Origin: Pseudomonadota bacterium
GTDB lineage: Bacteria; Pseudomonadota; Gammaproteobacteria; Burkholderiales; Burkholderiaceae_B
NCBI GenBank assembly: GCA_023387815.1
Contig: JAEWHK010000043.1
Coordinates: forward strand, 1 to 16,952
Direction of reading: 5' to 3'
DNA length: 16,952 nucleotides
Shown: piece after piece, positions 6,490 to 13,741 of the stretch
Position numbering within the stretch: the stretch's first letter is position 1
Layout of the letters: every line of letters starts with the position of its first letter
The notes under the pieces: model-generated
What the model saw: only the letters and a program-made list of their open reading frames with translations
Databases searched by the model: none
Told to the model about the DNA's origin: nothing
Program-made: the position numbers and the translations under genes

Positions 6490-8157
6490 TCAGGCTTTTT
6501 CCTTCAGTTCCCGCTTCAGGATTTTACCAACAGGCGATTTGGGCAGGGCATCGCGGAACTCCACGATTTTAGGCACCTTGTAGCCAGTGAGTTCACTCCT
6601 GCAGAAATCGATCAGGGCCTTTTCCGTGAGCGCCGGATCCTTGCGCACAACGACCACTTTAACCACTTCGCCGGATGCACCATTATCGGCACCGATAGCA
6701 GCGACTTCATCGACACCGGGATGCGACGCAATGACCTCTTCGATTTCCGAAGGGTAGACGTTGAATCCTGACACGATAATCAGCTCTTTCTTGCGATCGA
6801 CAAGATAAATGTATCCCTGTTCATCGATGTATCCCATGTCACCGGTACGCAGAAAGCCATCAGGCTCAAAGGCCTTTCTCGTTTCTTCTTCCTTGTTCCA
6901 GTACTCCCGCATGACCTGCGGGCCTTTGACGCAAAGTTCGCCGGTTTCATTGATGCCCAGTTCCTTGCCTTCGTCATCCCGGATGGAGATGTCGGTGGAA
7001 GGCACGGGCAGGCCGATCGCGCCATTGAAATCGGGCAGATCCATGGGATTGATGGTCACCGCCGGAGATGTCTCGGTCAGGCCATATGCCTGGGTCAGCT
7101 GTTTGCCGGTGACTTTTTTCCAGCGTTCGGCTATCGGGCGCTGCACTGCCATCCCTCCGCCAAGTGTCAGCGTCAGATTTTTAAAGGAAACCGAGGTAAA
7201 CGCAGGATTATTGAGCAGTGCATTGAAGAGGGTATTAACACCTGTGAATGCAGTGAACGGATATTTGCGAAGTTCCTTGATAAAGGCCGGAATATCGCGT
7301 GGATTTAGAATCAGCAGGTTAGTTGCACCAAGCCGTATAAAGGTCAGGCAGTTGGCCGTCAGTGCAAAGATATGATAGAGCGGCAGGGCGGTCACGACAA
7401 AGTCAGTACCGTCGGATTTTGCATAGGGCTTGACCCAGGAGTAGGCCTGGCACAGATTGGCCACCATATTTCCGTGAGTCAGTACTGCCCCTTTGGCAAC
7501 GCCTGTCGTTCCGCCTGTGTATTGCAGAAAAGCAATATCATCATGCGTCAGCGTGACCGGCCGAAAATCTGCTGCGCGGCTGCCCTTCATGATGTCCTTG
7601 AAGCGCAGATGACCCGGCAGCGACCATGCGGGCACCATTTTCTTCACATGACGCACAATCAGATTCAAGGCCAGTCCCTTGAGAGGACTCAGCATATCGC
7701 CCAGCGTGGTCACCACAATGTGTTTCAGGGCGGGCAGGTGGCCACGCGCCGCCTCCAGGGTATGTGCGAAATTTTCCACCACCACGACGAACTCGGCGCC
7801 CGAGTCCTTGAGCTGATGCTCCAGTTCGCGTGCGGTATATAGCGGATTGCAATTGACCACAGCGCACCCGGCCAGCAGGGTACCGAAAATGGCGACCGGG
7901 TACTGCAGGATATTGGGCATCATGAGTGCAACCCGCGTTCCTTTTTGCGCTCCCTGGGACGTCAGCCACGCCGCGAAACAGCGAGCTTGCTGCTGCAGCT
8001 GCGCATAACTGAGCGTTTGGCCCATCGAAATATAGGCCGTGGAATCGGCATAGCGCTCGCAACACTGATTAAACAGCTCGGTCAGCGATGAATAGGCATC
8101 CGCATCAATTTCTGCGGGCACACCCTTGGGATAATTTTTTAGCCAGATTTTTTCCAT
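6490..8157 (-). CDS. fadD: Long-chain-fatty-acid-CoA ligase (FadD type)
   Basis: The 555-residue product is an ANL-superfamily acyl-CoA synthetase close in length to E. coli FadD (561). It activates fatty acids with ATP and CoA through an acyl-adenylate, at the inner face of the cytoplasmic membrane. Visible motifs are the phosphate-binding loop YTGGTTGVAKGA (213-224), YGLTETSP (358-365), TGD (438-440) within the fatty-acyl synthetase signature DGFLRTGDMGYIDEQGY with DRKKELIIVSGFNVYPSEIEE (about 433-474), and the C-terminal catalytic lysine K545 in SPVGKILKRE. The start MEKIWLKNYPKGVPAEID is typical of FadD, and AGGA lies seven bases before the ATG. It is the last gene of the minus-strand fatty-acid cluster, 86 nt after the chalcone-isomerase-like gene. 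Substrate chain length cannot be read from sequence. Confidence 0.94.
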   Translation of the reverse strand: MEKIWLKNYPKGVPAEIDADAYSSLTELFNQCCERYADSTAYISMGQTLSYAQLQQQARCFAAWLTSQGAQKGTRVALMMPNILQYPVAIFGTLLAGCAVVNCNPLYTARELEHQLKDSGAEFVVVVENFAHTLEAARGHLPALKHIVVTTLGDMLSPLKGLALNLIVRHVKKMVPAWSLPGHLRFKDIMKGSRAADFRPVTLTHDDIAFLQYTGGTTGVAKGAVLTHGNMVANLCQAYSWVKPYAKSDGTDFVVTALPLYHIFALTANCLTFIRLGATNLLILNPRDIPAFIKELRKYPFTAFTGVNTLFNALLNNPAFTSVSFKNLTLTLGGGMAVQRPIAERWKKVTGKQLTQAYGLTETSPAVTINPMDLPDFNGAIGLPVPSTDISIRDDEGKELGINETGELCVKGPQVMREYWNKEEETRKAFEPDGFLRTGDMGYIDEQGYIYLVDRKKELIIVSGFNVYPSEIEEVIASHPGVDEVAAIGADNGASGEVVKVVVVRKDPALTEKALIDFCRSELTGYKVPKIVEFRDALPKSPVGKILKRELKEKA

Positions 8158-8243
8158 AATTCATCCTGCATGTAGGAGGTCGGCGAATGCGTGCATACTG
8201 CCAGACAACTTCCGATTGGTCATCAGTTCCCACCCATTGGACA

Positions 8244-8837
8244 TCAGTCTCTGCCCAATAGTTCCTGTTTCAGGGAAGACTGCGCGGGTTTGTTCCCAAT
8301 CCACACGGCAAGCAGTGCACGGGCGAACGTGGCATCACTGACAGCGCCTTGCTGGGCGCCCATTGCACTGACAGAAACGCGCGGTCCCTGGAATACGATA
8401 TCCACAACACTGCCGCGTTTCAGGCTCTTCTGCTTAAGGAGCAGATCAGTAAAGGCATTGGCCGAAGACTGGATTGCCTGCCATTGACCGTCGTTCGTGT
8501 TGTCACGCAGCCCGTCATTGAGCGCGCCAGCCAGGGTCTTGCCATCGATATCCCGCAACAGGACCAGTCGCATTGCCCGGGTTGCGCTACTGTTCAGGAT
8601 CGTCTGGGCCTGTTCAGTCTGCCTTTCAGTGTACAGGGCGGCAAGATAAACGTCGAATATCACTTTCTTGCGAATTCCTGCGCCGTTCAGGGTCAGCTGC
8701 GTACCATTGACCTGCAGGGTATCCGGCACGCTGTGGCCATCTACGGTTCTGGCGGATGCGATGGAGCCTGCCACCAGCAAAGAGAGCGCCAGGATCAGGG
8801 AGGTCAGGTAGTGGGTCAAACGATTTTTCGGTTTCAT
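8244..8837 (-). CDS. Exported chalcone-isomerase-like protein
   Basis: The 197-residue product begins with a clear signal peptide, a basic MKPKNR start and a hydrophobic LTSLILALSLLVAGS core, with likely cleavage after SIASA (residue 29). The mature part carries LNGAGIRKKVIFDVYLAALY (about 50-69), the hallmark of the chalcone-isomerase-like fold (PF16036-type). Most bacterial members are uncharacterised, and related plant chalcone-isomerase-fold proteins bind fatty acids. The catalytic residues of true plant chalcone isomerases cannot be judged here, so no flavonoid reaction is claimed. The ATG at 8837 was chosen because GGAG lies six bases upstream and it gives a normal signal peptide; ATGs at 8864 and 8855 lack a ribosome site. 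It sits between fadL and fadD, which suggests a periplasmic role in fatty-acid handling. That is inference. Confidence 0.82.
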   Translation of the reverse strand: MKPKNRLTHYLTSLILALSLLVAGSIASARTVDGHSVPDTLQVNGTQLTLNGAGIRKKVIFDVYLAALYTERQTEQAQTILNSSATRAMRLVLLRDIDGKTLAGALNDGLRDNTNDGQWQAIQSSANAFTDLLLKQKSLKRGSVVDIVFQGPRVSVSAMGAQQGAVSDATFARALLAVWIGNKPAQSSLKQELLGRD

Positions 8838-8872
8838 AGTGGTCTCCGCAATCATTGTTATCATGTTGGCGC

Positions 8873-8912
8873 GAGCATTACCGGTTCCGCCTCAACGGAA
8901 CGGGTAATGCTC
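8873..8912 (-). terminator. Long hairpin between fadL and the chalcone-isomerase-like gene
   Basis: GAGCATTACC plus GTTCCG (8873-8889) pairs with CGGAAC plus GGTAATGCTC (8896-8912), sixteen pairs with one G-G mismatch and a 6-nt CCTCAA loop. It starts 27 nt after the fadL stop on the minus strand. No U-tract follows on either strand. It may therefore be a weak or Rho-assisted terminator, or an intercistronic RNA element that stabilises the fadL message and lowers downstream expression. Confidence 0.5.
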
Positions 8913-8939
8913 TTGCTCTGTCTCAGGCGATATGCCGGA

Positions 8940-10409
8940 TCAGAAGCGGTGAGACACCTGCAAACCAAAGATGTGGCCGTTGGCCTTAATGTCGCCACTC
9001 AGTCGCCCGTACTGCGCGAGATTGTCGCTATTGGTATTATCAATATGCGATTTTTTCAGGAACATATAGCTGTAGCCTACATCAATTGACGTGTTTTCTG
9101 AAGGCTTATACTGGGCACCGACAGACAGCCAGTAGCGATCATTATCCGGCAGCGAGGCAGGGCGGTGTTCGGCGCTGCGAACCGGAGACTGGTCCCATGC
9201 TACACCGGCTTTCAGTTTCCACTGCGGAGCCACCTGATACATAGCACCCACGGCAATGCGCCATGAGTTTTTGAACTTCAGATCCAGGGTTGCTGTCGGC
9301 AGCGTATCGCTCTTGATGGTCAACTCCGGCAGACTGCTCCAGCCAGTCCATTGCACATCACCCAGAAGCTCCCAGCGTGGGCTGACCCGCTGATAGATAC
9401 TGAGCAGTGCGGTATCAGGCAACGTTACGCTGGCTGATGAGGTGGACGTCAGGGAAGCAGGAACCAGACCATAGATTTCCTGCAGCTGGGCCGGCATCGC
9501 GCCAATCATGGCGGCCGAAGGACGATGGATATCGACATCGGTATCGCCTTTGGCCGTGTACTTGATGCGAGAGCGGTAGGACAGACCCACGCGAGTATCT
9601 TCGGTGGGGTGGAACATCACACCCACATTCCAGCCTACGGCCGTGTCACTCATTTTTACCTTCGCATCGCCATCCAGTATTGGGCCATACTGATCGCCCA
9701 CGGCTTTACCCATGGCGGCAGCCTGTTGCGCAGGAACACCAGCGGCGATATATCTTTGCGTGACAGCGCCAGCGACCTGGCTGCGCATATCAACAACCGT
9801 ACTTTTTTCGTATTCGGCCTTGATGTGCTGAATATTGATTCCGGCACCGACAGACCAACTGTTGTTTACGCGATAGGCGAGCGAAGGATTGAAGTTGATC
9901 GTCTCTATTTCAAATTTTTTGGAATGATAGCGTCCCATGAAGCCATCGCCGTAATCGGTCGCCAGGCCAAACGGTGCGCCTATCCCCAGACCGGCGAAAA
10001 GCTGGTCTGACACCTGCCATGACACATAGGCATTGGGAACGAGTGCGCCGCCGCCAGCATTGCTGCCTTCATCACCTAGCGTCGCACCGGAAAACTGTGC
10101 ATTGGATGTGCCAAAAGCAGCTGGCAGAGAAGTGCGATCATTGCTGAACCGGAAGGAAGGAATGATATAGTTCGCGCCCAGCGAAACATTCACCCCTGGC
10201 AGATTCGTCATGCCGGCCGGGTTGTAGTAAATCGTTGAGGCATTTTCTGCAACAGCCCCACTGCCAGCATAGGCAACCCCAAGGCCACTCGCGTTTTGTT
10301 CCAGCAGATTGAAGCCGGCAGCGTGCACCGCACCCATGCCGGTCAGACCTGCCCCAAGAATTGCCGCGCTTAACAGTGTCCGCTGCAGTCTATATGTTTG
10401 TCTCTTCAT
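8940..10409 (-). CDS. fadL: FadL-type outer membrane long-chain fatty acid transporter
   Basis: The 489-residue product has a signal peptide with basic start MKRQTYRLQR, a hydrophobic core and likely cleavage after VHA (residue 30). The mature protein starts AGFNLLEQNASGLGVAYAGSG, matching the FadL N-terminal plug and hatch region. The family NPAG motif is at residues 63-66. The rest shows alternating beta-strand patterns of a 14-strand barrel, and it ends in an aromatic residue (VSHRF), the usual outer-membrane assembly signal. FadL captures exogenous long-chain fatty acids and passes them laterally through the barrel wall; relatives (TodX, XylN type) move aromatic hydrocarbons. Its place in a beta-oxidation cluster favours fatty acids. 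AGGA lies seven bases before the ATG. The gene follows the hydratase-dehydrogenase by 111 nt and probably has its own promoter. Confidence 0.92.
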   Translation of the reverse strand: MKRQTYRLQRTLLSAAILGAGLTGMGAVHAAGFNLLEQNASGLGVAYAGSGAVAENASTIYYNPAGMTNLPGVNVSLGANYIIPSFRFSNDRTSLPAAFGTSNAQFSGATLGDEGSNAGGGALVPNAYVSWQVSDQLFAGLGIGAPFGLATDYGDGFMGRYHSKKFEIETINFNPSLAYRVNNSWSVGAGINIQHIKAEYEKSTVVDMRSQVAGAVTQRYIAAGVPAQQAAAMGKAVGDQYGPILDGDAKVKMSDTAVGWNVGVMFHPTEDTRVGLSYRSRIKYTAKGDTDVDIHRPSAAMIGAMPAQLQEIYGLVPASLTSTSSASVTLPDTALLSIYQRVSPRWELLGDVQWTGWSSLPELTIKSDTLPTATLDLKFKNSWRIAVGAMYQVAPQWKLKAGVAWDQSPVRSAEHRPASLPDNDRYWLSVGAQYKPSENTSIDVGYSYMFLKKSHIDNTNSDNLAQYGRLSGDIKANGHIFGLQVSHRF

Positions 10410-10433
10410 ACGTCCATCCTGAATATGTAACTG

Positions 10434-10461
10434 ACCATACCGGCAGCAGAAATTCTGTCAA
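10434..10461 (-). promoter_or_regulatory. Candidate fadL promoter
   Basis: On the minus strand TTGACA (10461-10456) is a perfect -35 box, followed after 16 nt by TATGGT (10439-10434), four of six matches to TATAAT. This gives a leader of about 20 nt before the fadL ATG at 10409. The -10 and -35 boxes overlap the inverted repeat at 10437-10474, so a bound repressor would block it. Confidence 0.45.
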
Positions 10462-10474
10462 CACCTGCCGGTAT
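10437..10474. repeat. Nested inverted repeats over the fadL promoter
   Basis: ATACCGGCAG (10437-10446) and CTGCCGGTAT (10465-10474) are perfect 10-bp arms with an 18-nt spacer. Inside the spacer, CAGAA and TTCTG (10447-10457, one central base) form a second small dyad. It may be an operator, or an intercistronic RNA hairpin after the hydratase-dehydrogenase gene. There is no U-tract, so a simple terminator is unlikely. The sequence does not resemble the candidate TetR operator at 16717-16741. Confidence 0.5.
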
Positions 10475-10520
10475 CACATTTGTAATATTGGGTCTGTGTT
10501 GCCGTGACCCGTGTTTACTG

Positions 10521-12446
10521 TCATTCTCCGCCTTTGCTCATTCTGTAATGAATCGGTCCTCCTGTAAATGGTGCAAACCCTGTACCGAAGATCACGCCGG
10601 CATCGGCAAGATCTGCATCGTCCACAATATGACGTGCCAGCTGCTTCTCGGTCTGATTGATCAAAGGACTGATCAAACGTTTGGCCAGCCCCGCGGGAAT
10701 GGCTTTATTGCTGCGTGGATTACGCTTGCGATCTTTCCATACATAGAATCCTTCGCCCGTTTTCACCCCCAGTTTTCCCTGGGCAATTTTTTCCTGCAGG
10801 CAACGTGGCGGCTCCTGGCCTTCCGAGAGCTGTTTTCCGGCAGCCATGGCGATATCCAGTCCGACCGTGTCAGCCAGCGTAATAGGACCCATAGGCATGC
10901 CAAATTGCAGCATGGCAGTATCGATGATTTCGGGATCCATGCCTTCGTCTATGCAGCGCATAGCTTCCAGCATATACGGAGCCAGTACGGCATTGACCAG
11001 GAATCCCGGAGTGTCGCGCACGGGCAACGGCAGTTTTCCGATTTTGCCAACGAAAGCGGTTGCGGTATCCAGCGTGTCTTTGCTGATGCCTTCTGCATGC
11101 ACGACCTCTACCAACGGCATCCGCGATACCGGGTTAAAAAAGTGGATACCGACAAATCTGTCGGGGTGTGCCAGTCCTTCGCGAAGCTCGGCAATCGACA
11201 GGCTGGATGTATTGGTTGCCAGTACGGCACCGGGTTTCATCCTGGGTTCGATTTGCTGGTATAAGCCCTGTTTGGCCTGCAGGTTTTCGCTGATCGCTTC
11301 GATGACCAGGTCGGCAGTGGCAATCCCGTGGCCGTCCGGGTCTGGTATCAGTCGGTCACGCGCTGCCTGTGCGGTGTAACGATCCTTGCGCGAATAGCTA
11401 GATGCGGCGTCCTTGAACGCACCCGCAATGCGCTTTGCGTCGGTATCCTGCAGTGTGGTTTTGATACCCTGCAGTGCGCACCAGGCTGCGATACCGCCGC
11501 CCATCACGCCGGCACCAATCACATGAACATGGTTGATCGGTGTGGCACCTTCTTTCTTGCCAAAACTCTTGAGGCGTTCCTGCAGGTGAAAGACACGGAT
11601 CAGATTACGTGTTACATCCGATTGCAGCAGTCGCGTGAGGGCTTGCGGATCTGCCAGCGGATCGCCATCATGTTTTTCCCAGATATCCAGCATCGTCAGG
11701 GTGGCAGGGTAGTGGCCGTCCGGGTCTTTCTGTTTCACGCTTTTGCGTGCCTGTGAAGCCACCAGCGATTTGAGAGGTGGCTTATTCAGCACAGCAGCCA
11801 GACCCCGCGCCGTACGCGCTGGTTTGCCGGAGGTGACAAGGTCGACCGCTGATTTTTCCGCTACACGAGGTGCGACAAAAAGATCAACAATTCCGGCAGC
11901 CTTGGCCTTGCGGCCATCCAGGGTGCGACCCGTCAGCATCATGTTCAGAGCCTGCTGCGGCCCGATGAGTTTTGGCAGACGCATAAGTCCGCCCCAGGCG
12001 GGGAAAATGCCCAGCTTGACTTCCGGCAGTCCGATAACAGGTTTTGGGGTCTCTACGGCGATCCGGTAACGGCAGGACAGTGCCAGTTCCAGTCCGCCGC
12101 CCAGGCAAGGACCGTGAATGAGTGCCAGGCTGGGGAAAGGCAGTTTTTCTATGCGATTGAGCAGATTCCAGCCGCGTTCGATCAGCTTGCGACCGCTGTC
12201 GACGTTTTCAATCTGCTGGAATTCCCTCACATCGGCACCGGCGATGAAACCGTTGCTTTTGCCGGAGCGGATGATCATTGCGCGGGGCGGCGTTGCCTGC
12301 AGCGTACTGATAATGTCGGAAAGTTCTTCCATTACCTCGGCGGACAGAGCGTTCATGCTGCGATCGGGGCAGTTGATGGTCAGCCAGGCGATGTTCTGTG
12401 CATCGTTTTCCACTGTCCAGTTTTTATATGTCTTTACCGTTGTCAT
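10521..12446 (-). CDS. Bifunctional enoyl-CoA hydratase / 3-hydroxyacyl-CoA dehydrogenase (FadB/FadJ type)
   Basis: The 641-residue product has an N-terminal crotonase domain (about 1-190) and a C-terminal NAD-dependent dehydrogenase domain (about 303-630). It would hydrate trans-2-enoyl-CoA and oxidise the L-3-hydroxyacyl-CoA. In the hydratase, the oxyanion segment is GFIAGADVREF and the catalytic glutamates are E120 (GGGLELA) and E142 (GLPEVKLG). In the dehydrogenase, the NAD fold is GAGVMGGGIA (311-320), the catalytic histidine is H435 in HFFNPVSRMPLVE and its partner is E447. The protein is shorter than E. coli FadB (729) and FadJ (714). It stops soon after GTGFAPFTGGPIHY, so it lacks the usual C-terminal tail of 40-50 residues. 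The ATG at 12446 lies nine bases after the thiolase stop, and its AAGGA ribosome site overlaps that stop, indicating coupling. It should form the trifunctional-type complex with the thiolase. Confidence 0.92.
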   Translation of the reverse strand: MTTVKTYKNWTVENDAQNIAWLTINCPDRSMNALSAEVMEELSDIISTLQATPPRAMIIRSGKSNGFIAGADVREFQQIENVDSGRKLIERGWNLLNRIEKLPFPSLALIHGPCLGGGLELALSCRYRIAVETPKPVIGLPEVKLGIFPAWGGLMRLPKLIGPQQALNMMLTGRTLDGRKAKAAGIVDLFVAPRVAEKSAVDLVTSGKPARTARGLAAVLNKPPLKSLVASQARKSVKQKDPDGHYPATLTMLDIWEKHDGDPLADPQALTRLLQSDVTRNLIRVFHLQERLKSFGKKEGATPINHVHVIGAGVMGGGIAAWCALQGIKTTLQDTDAKRIAGAFKDAASSYSRKDRYTAQAARDRLIPDPDGHGIATADLVIEAISENLQAKQGLYQQIEPRMKPGAVLATNTSSLSIAELREGLAHPDRFVGIHFFNPVSRMPLVEVVHAEGISKDTLDTATAFVGKIGKLPLPVRDTPGFLVNAVLAPYMLEAMRCIDEGMDPEIIDTAMLQFGMPMGPITLADTVGLDIAMAAGKQLSEGQEPPRCLQEKIAQGKLGVKTGEGFYVWKDRKRNPRSNKAIPAGLAKRLISPLINQTEKQLARHIVDDADLADAGVIFGTGFAPFTGGPIHYRMSKGGE

Positions 12447-12455
12447 GATTCATCC

Positions 12456-13739
12456 TTACCCGAGAGTTTCGACAAGCATGGCGCCGCCTTGTCCGCCACC
12501 AATGCAAATGGCCGCCATGCCGCGCTTCAGATTGCGTGCACGCAGTGCCTGTAGCAGGTGCAGCACGATACGGGCGCCCGAAGCGCCTACCGGATGACCC
12601 AATGCAATGGCGCCGCCATCGACATTGAGCTTGTCCTGGTCCAGCGTTCCCAGTGCCGGCACACCGAAATGTGTCTGGCAGTATTTTTCGCTCTCGAATG
12701 CACGGATGCATCCTAACACCTGAGCTGCGAACGCTTCATTGATTTCCCACAGGTCCAGGTCATTCAGACCCAGGCCATGTCGCTGCAGAATCGGGACACT
12801 GGCGTGTACCGGTCCCAGACCCATTTGAGCCGGATCCAGCGCGGCCCATTGTGAATCGACAATGCGTCCGATGGGCTGCAGATTCCATTTGCTCACAGCC
12901 TCCTCCGAGGCCAGGAGCAAGGCGGCGGCACCATCGGTCACCTGAGAACTGTTGCCTGCCGTCACGTTGCCGCTGGGTTTATCAAAAACCGGTTTGAGTT
13001 TGCCCAGTTTATCTACGGTCGAATCGCGACGTACGCCATCGTCTTCTGTATATGCGTTGCCTTTGGCATCAATAATGGCTGTGATTTCGTCAAATGCATG
13101 ACGGTTCTGCCCCGTGATTGCCCGCTCATGACTGCGAACGCTGAACTCATCCATTTCCTTGCGGGTAATGCCAAATTCCCAGGCCAGATTTTCCGCGGTC
13201 TGACCCATGGAAATGCCGATCACCGGATCGGTCAGGCCTTTGAGAAGACCAATGACCGGCGCCAGGTTGCTGAGTTTGAACTGGCGCAGCAGACCCAGTT
13301 TCTGACCGGCTGATTTTGCCCCGTTCCATTTGGCCAGCCACCGGACCATGCTATCGGAAAAGAGCAGGGGAGCGCGCGACAGCGCGTCGGTGCCGCAGGC
13401 AAGTACCAGGTCTGAGCGGCCAGTCTGTATATTGGCGCAGGCAGAATCCAGCGCCTGCATGCCCGATGCGCAGTTGCGCATAACTGTCCATGCGGGAACA
13501 CGGTAGCCCGTACCTACACGCAGGCCAACGACGCGACCAATATTGGTTTCATCCGGGGTGGGCGCTGCGCAGCCCACAATCACTTCAGACAGGGCGGTGG
13601 CTTCAACAGGCTGGCGCAGCATGAGTGTTCGGCTTGCCTGTACGGCCAGATCACCGGCAGAAAACGGTCCGGGACCGCCGCGAACTTTCAGGAAAGGGGT
13701 TCTGGCGCCATCAACAATATAAACAGGTTTGAAGGTCAT
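12456..13739 (-). CDS. Acetyl-CoA acyltransferase / 3-ketoacyl-CoA thiolase (FadI type)
   Basis: The 427-residue product is a thiolase closer in length and style to FadI (436) than FadA (387). It cleaves 3-ketoacyl-CoA with CoA to acetyl-CoA and a shortened acyl-CoA, the last step of beta-oxidation. Visible catalytic residues are the nucleophile C90 in MRNCASGMQAL, N334-E335-A336-F337 (INEAFAAQ), H382 in GGAIALGHPVGASGAR and the acid-base C412 in CIGGGQGGAM. A thiolase loop domain with hydrophobic residues lies at about 120-180 and may take part in membrane or complex contact. The ATG at 13739 follows the acyl-CoA dehydrogenase stop by 2 nt, with AAGGA inside the upstream gene, so translation is probably coupled. 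The gene order dehydrogenase-thiolase-hydratase supports a beta-oxidation role rather than polyhydroxyalkanoate or acetoacetyl-CoA synthesis. Confidence 0.93.
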   Translation of the reverse strand: MTFKPVYIVDGARTPFLKVRGGPGPFSAGDLAVQASRTLMLRQPVEATALSEVIVGCAAPTPDETNIGRVVGLRVGTGYRVPAWTVMRNCASGMQALDSACANIQTGRSDLVLACGTDALSRAPLLFSDSMVRWLAKWNGAKSAGQKLGLLRQFKLSNLAPVIGLLKGLTDPVIGISMGQTAENLAWEFGITRKEMDEFSVRSHERAITGQNRHAFDEITAIIDAKGNAYTEDDGVRRDSTVDKLGKLKPVFDKPSGNVTAGNSSQVTDGAAALLLASEEAVSKWNLQPIGRIVDSQWAALDPAQMGLGPVHASVPILQRHGLGLNDLDLWEINEAFAAQVLGCIRAFESEKYCQTHFGVPALGTLDQDKLNVDGGAIALGHPVGASGARIVLHLLQALRARNLKRGMAAICIGGGQGGAMLVETLG

Positions 13740-13741
13740 GA

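Noticed and set aside
8215..8248. Two 13-bp direct copies of ATTGG(T/A)CATCAGT, 21 bp apart, at the end of the chalcone-isomerase-like gene
   Set aside because: Only two short copies with one mismatch, one of them overlapping a stop codon. There is no array or mobile-element context, so a small chance duplication is the simplest view.
8349..9089. Plus-strand open frame of 246 codons opposite the chalcone-isomerase-like gene and fadL
   Set aside because: It lies antisense to two well-supported genes, spans their gap, has no recognisable domain and no good ribosome site. It is best explained as a shadow of the real frames.
10488..11264. Plus-strand open frame of 258 codons opposite the hydratase-dehydrogenase
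   Set aside because: Antisense to a gene with all catalytic residues intact; the translated product is rich in His, Cys and Gln with no domain pattern.
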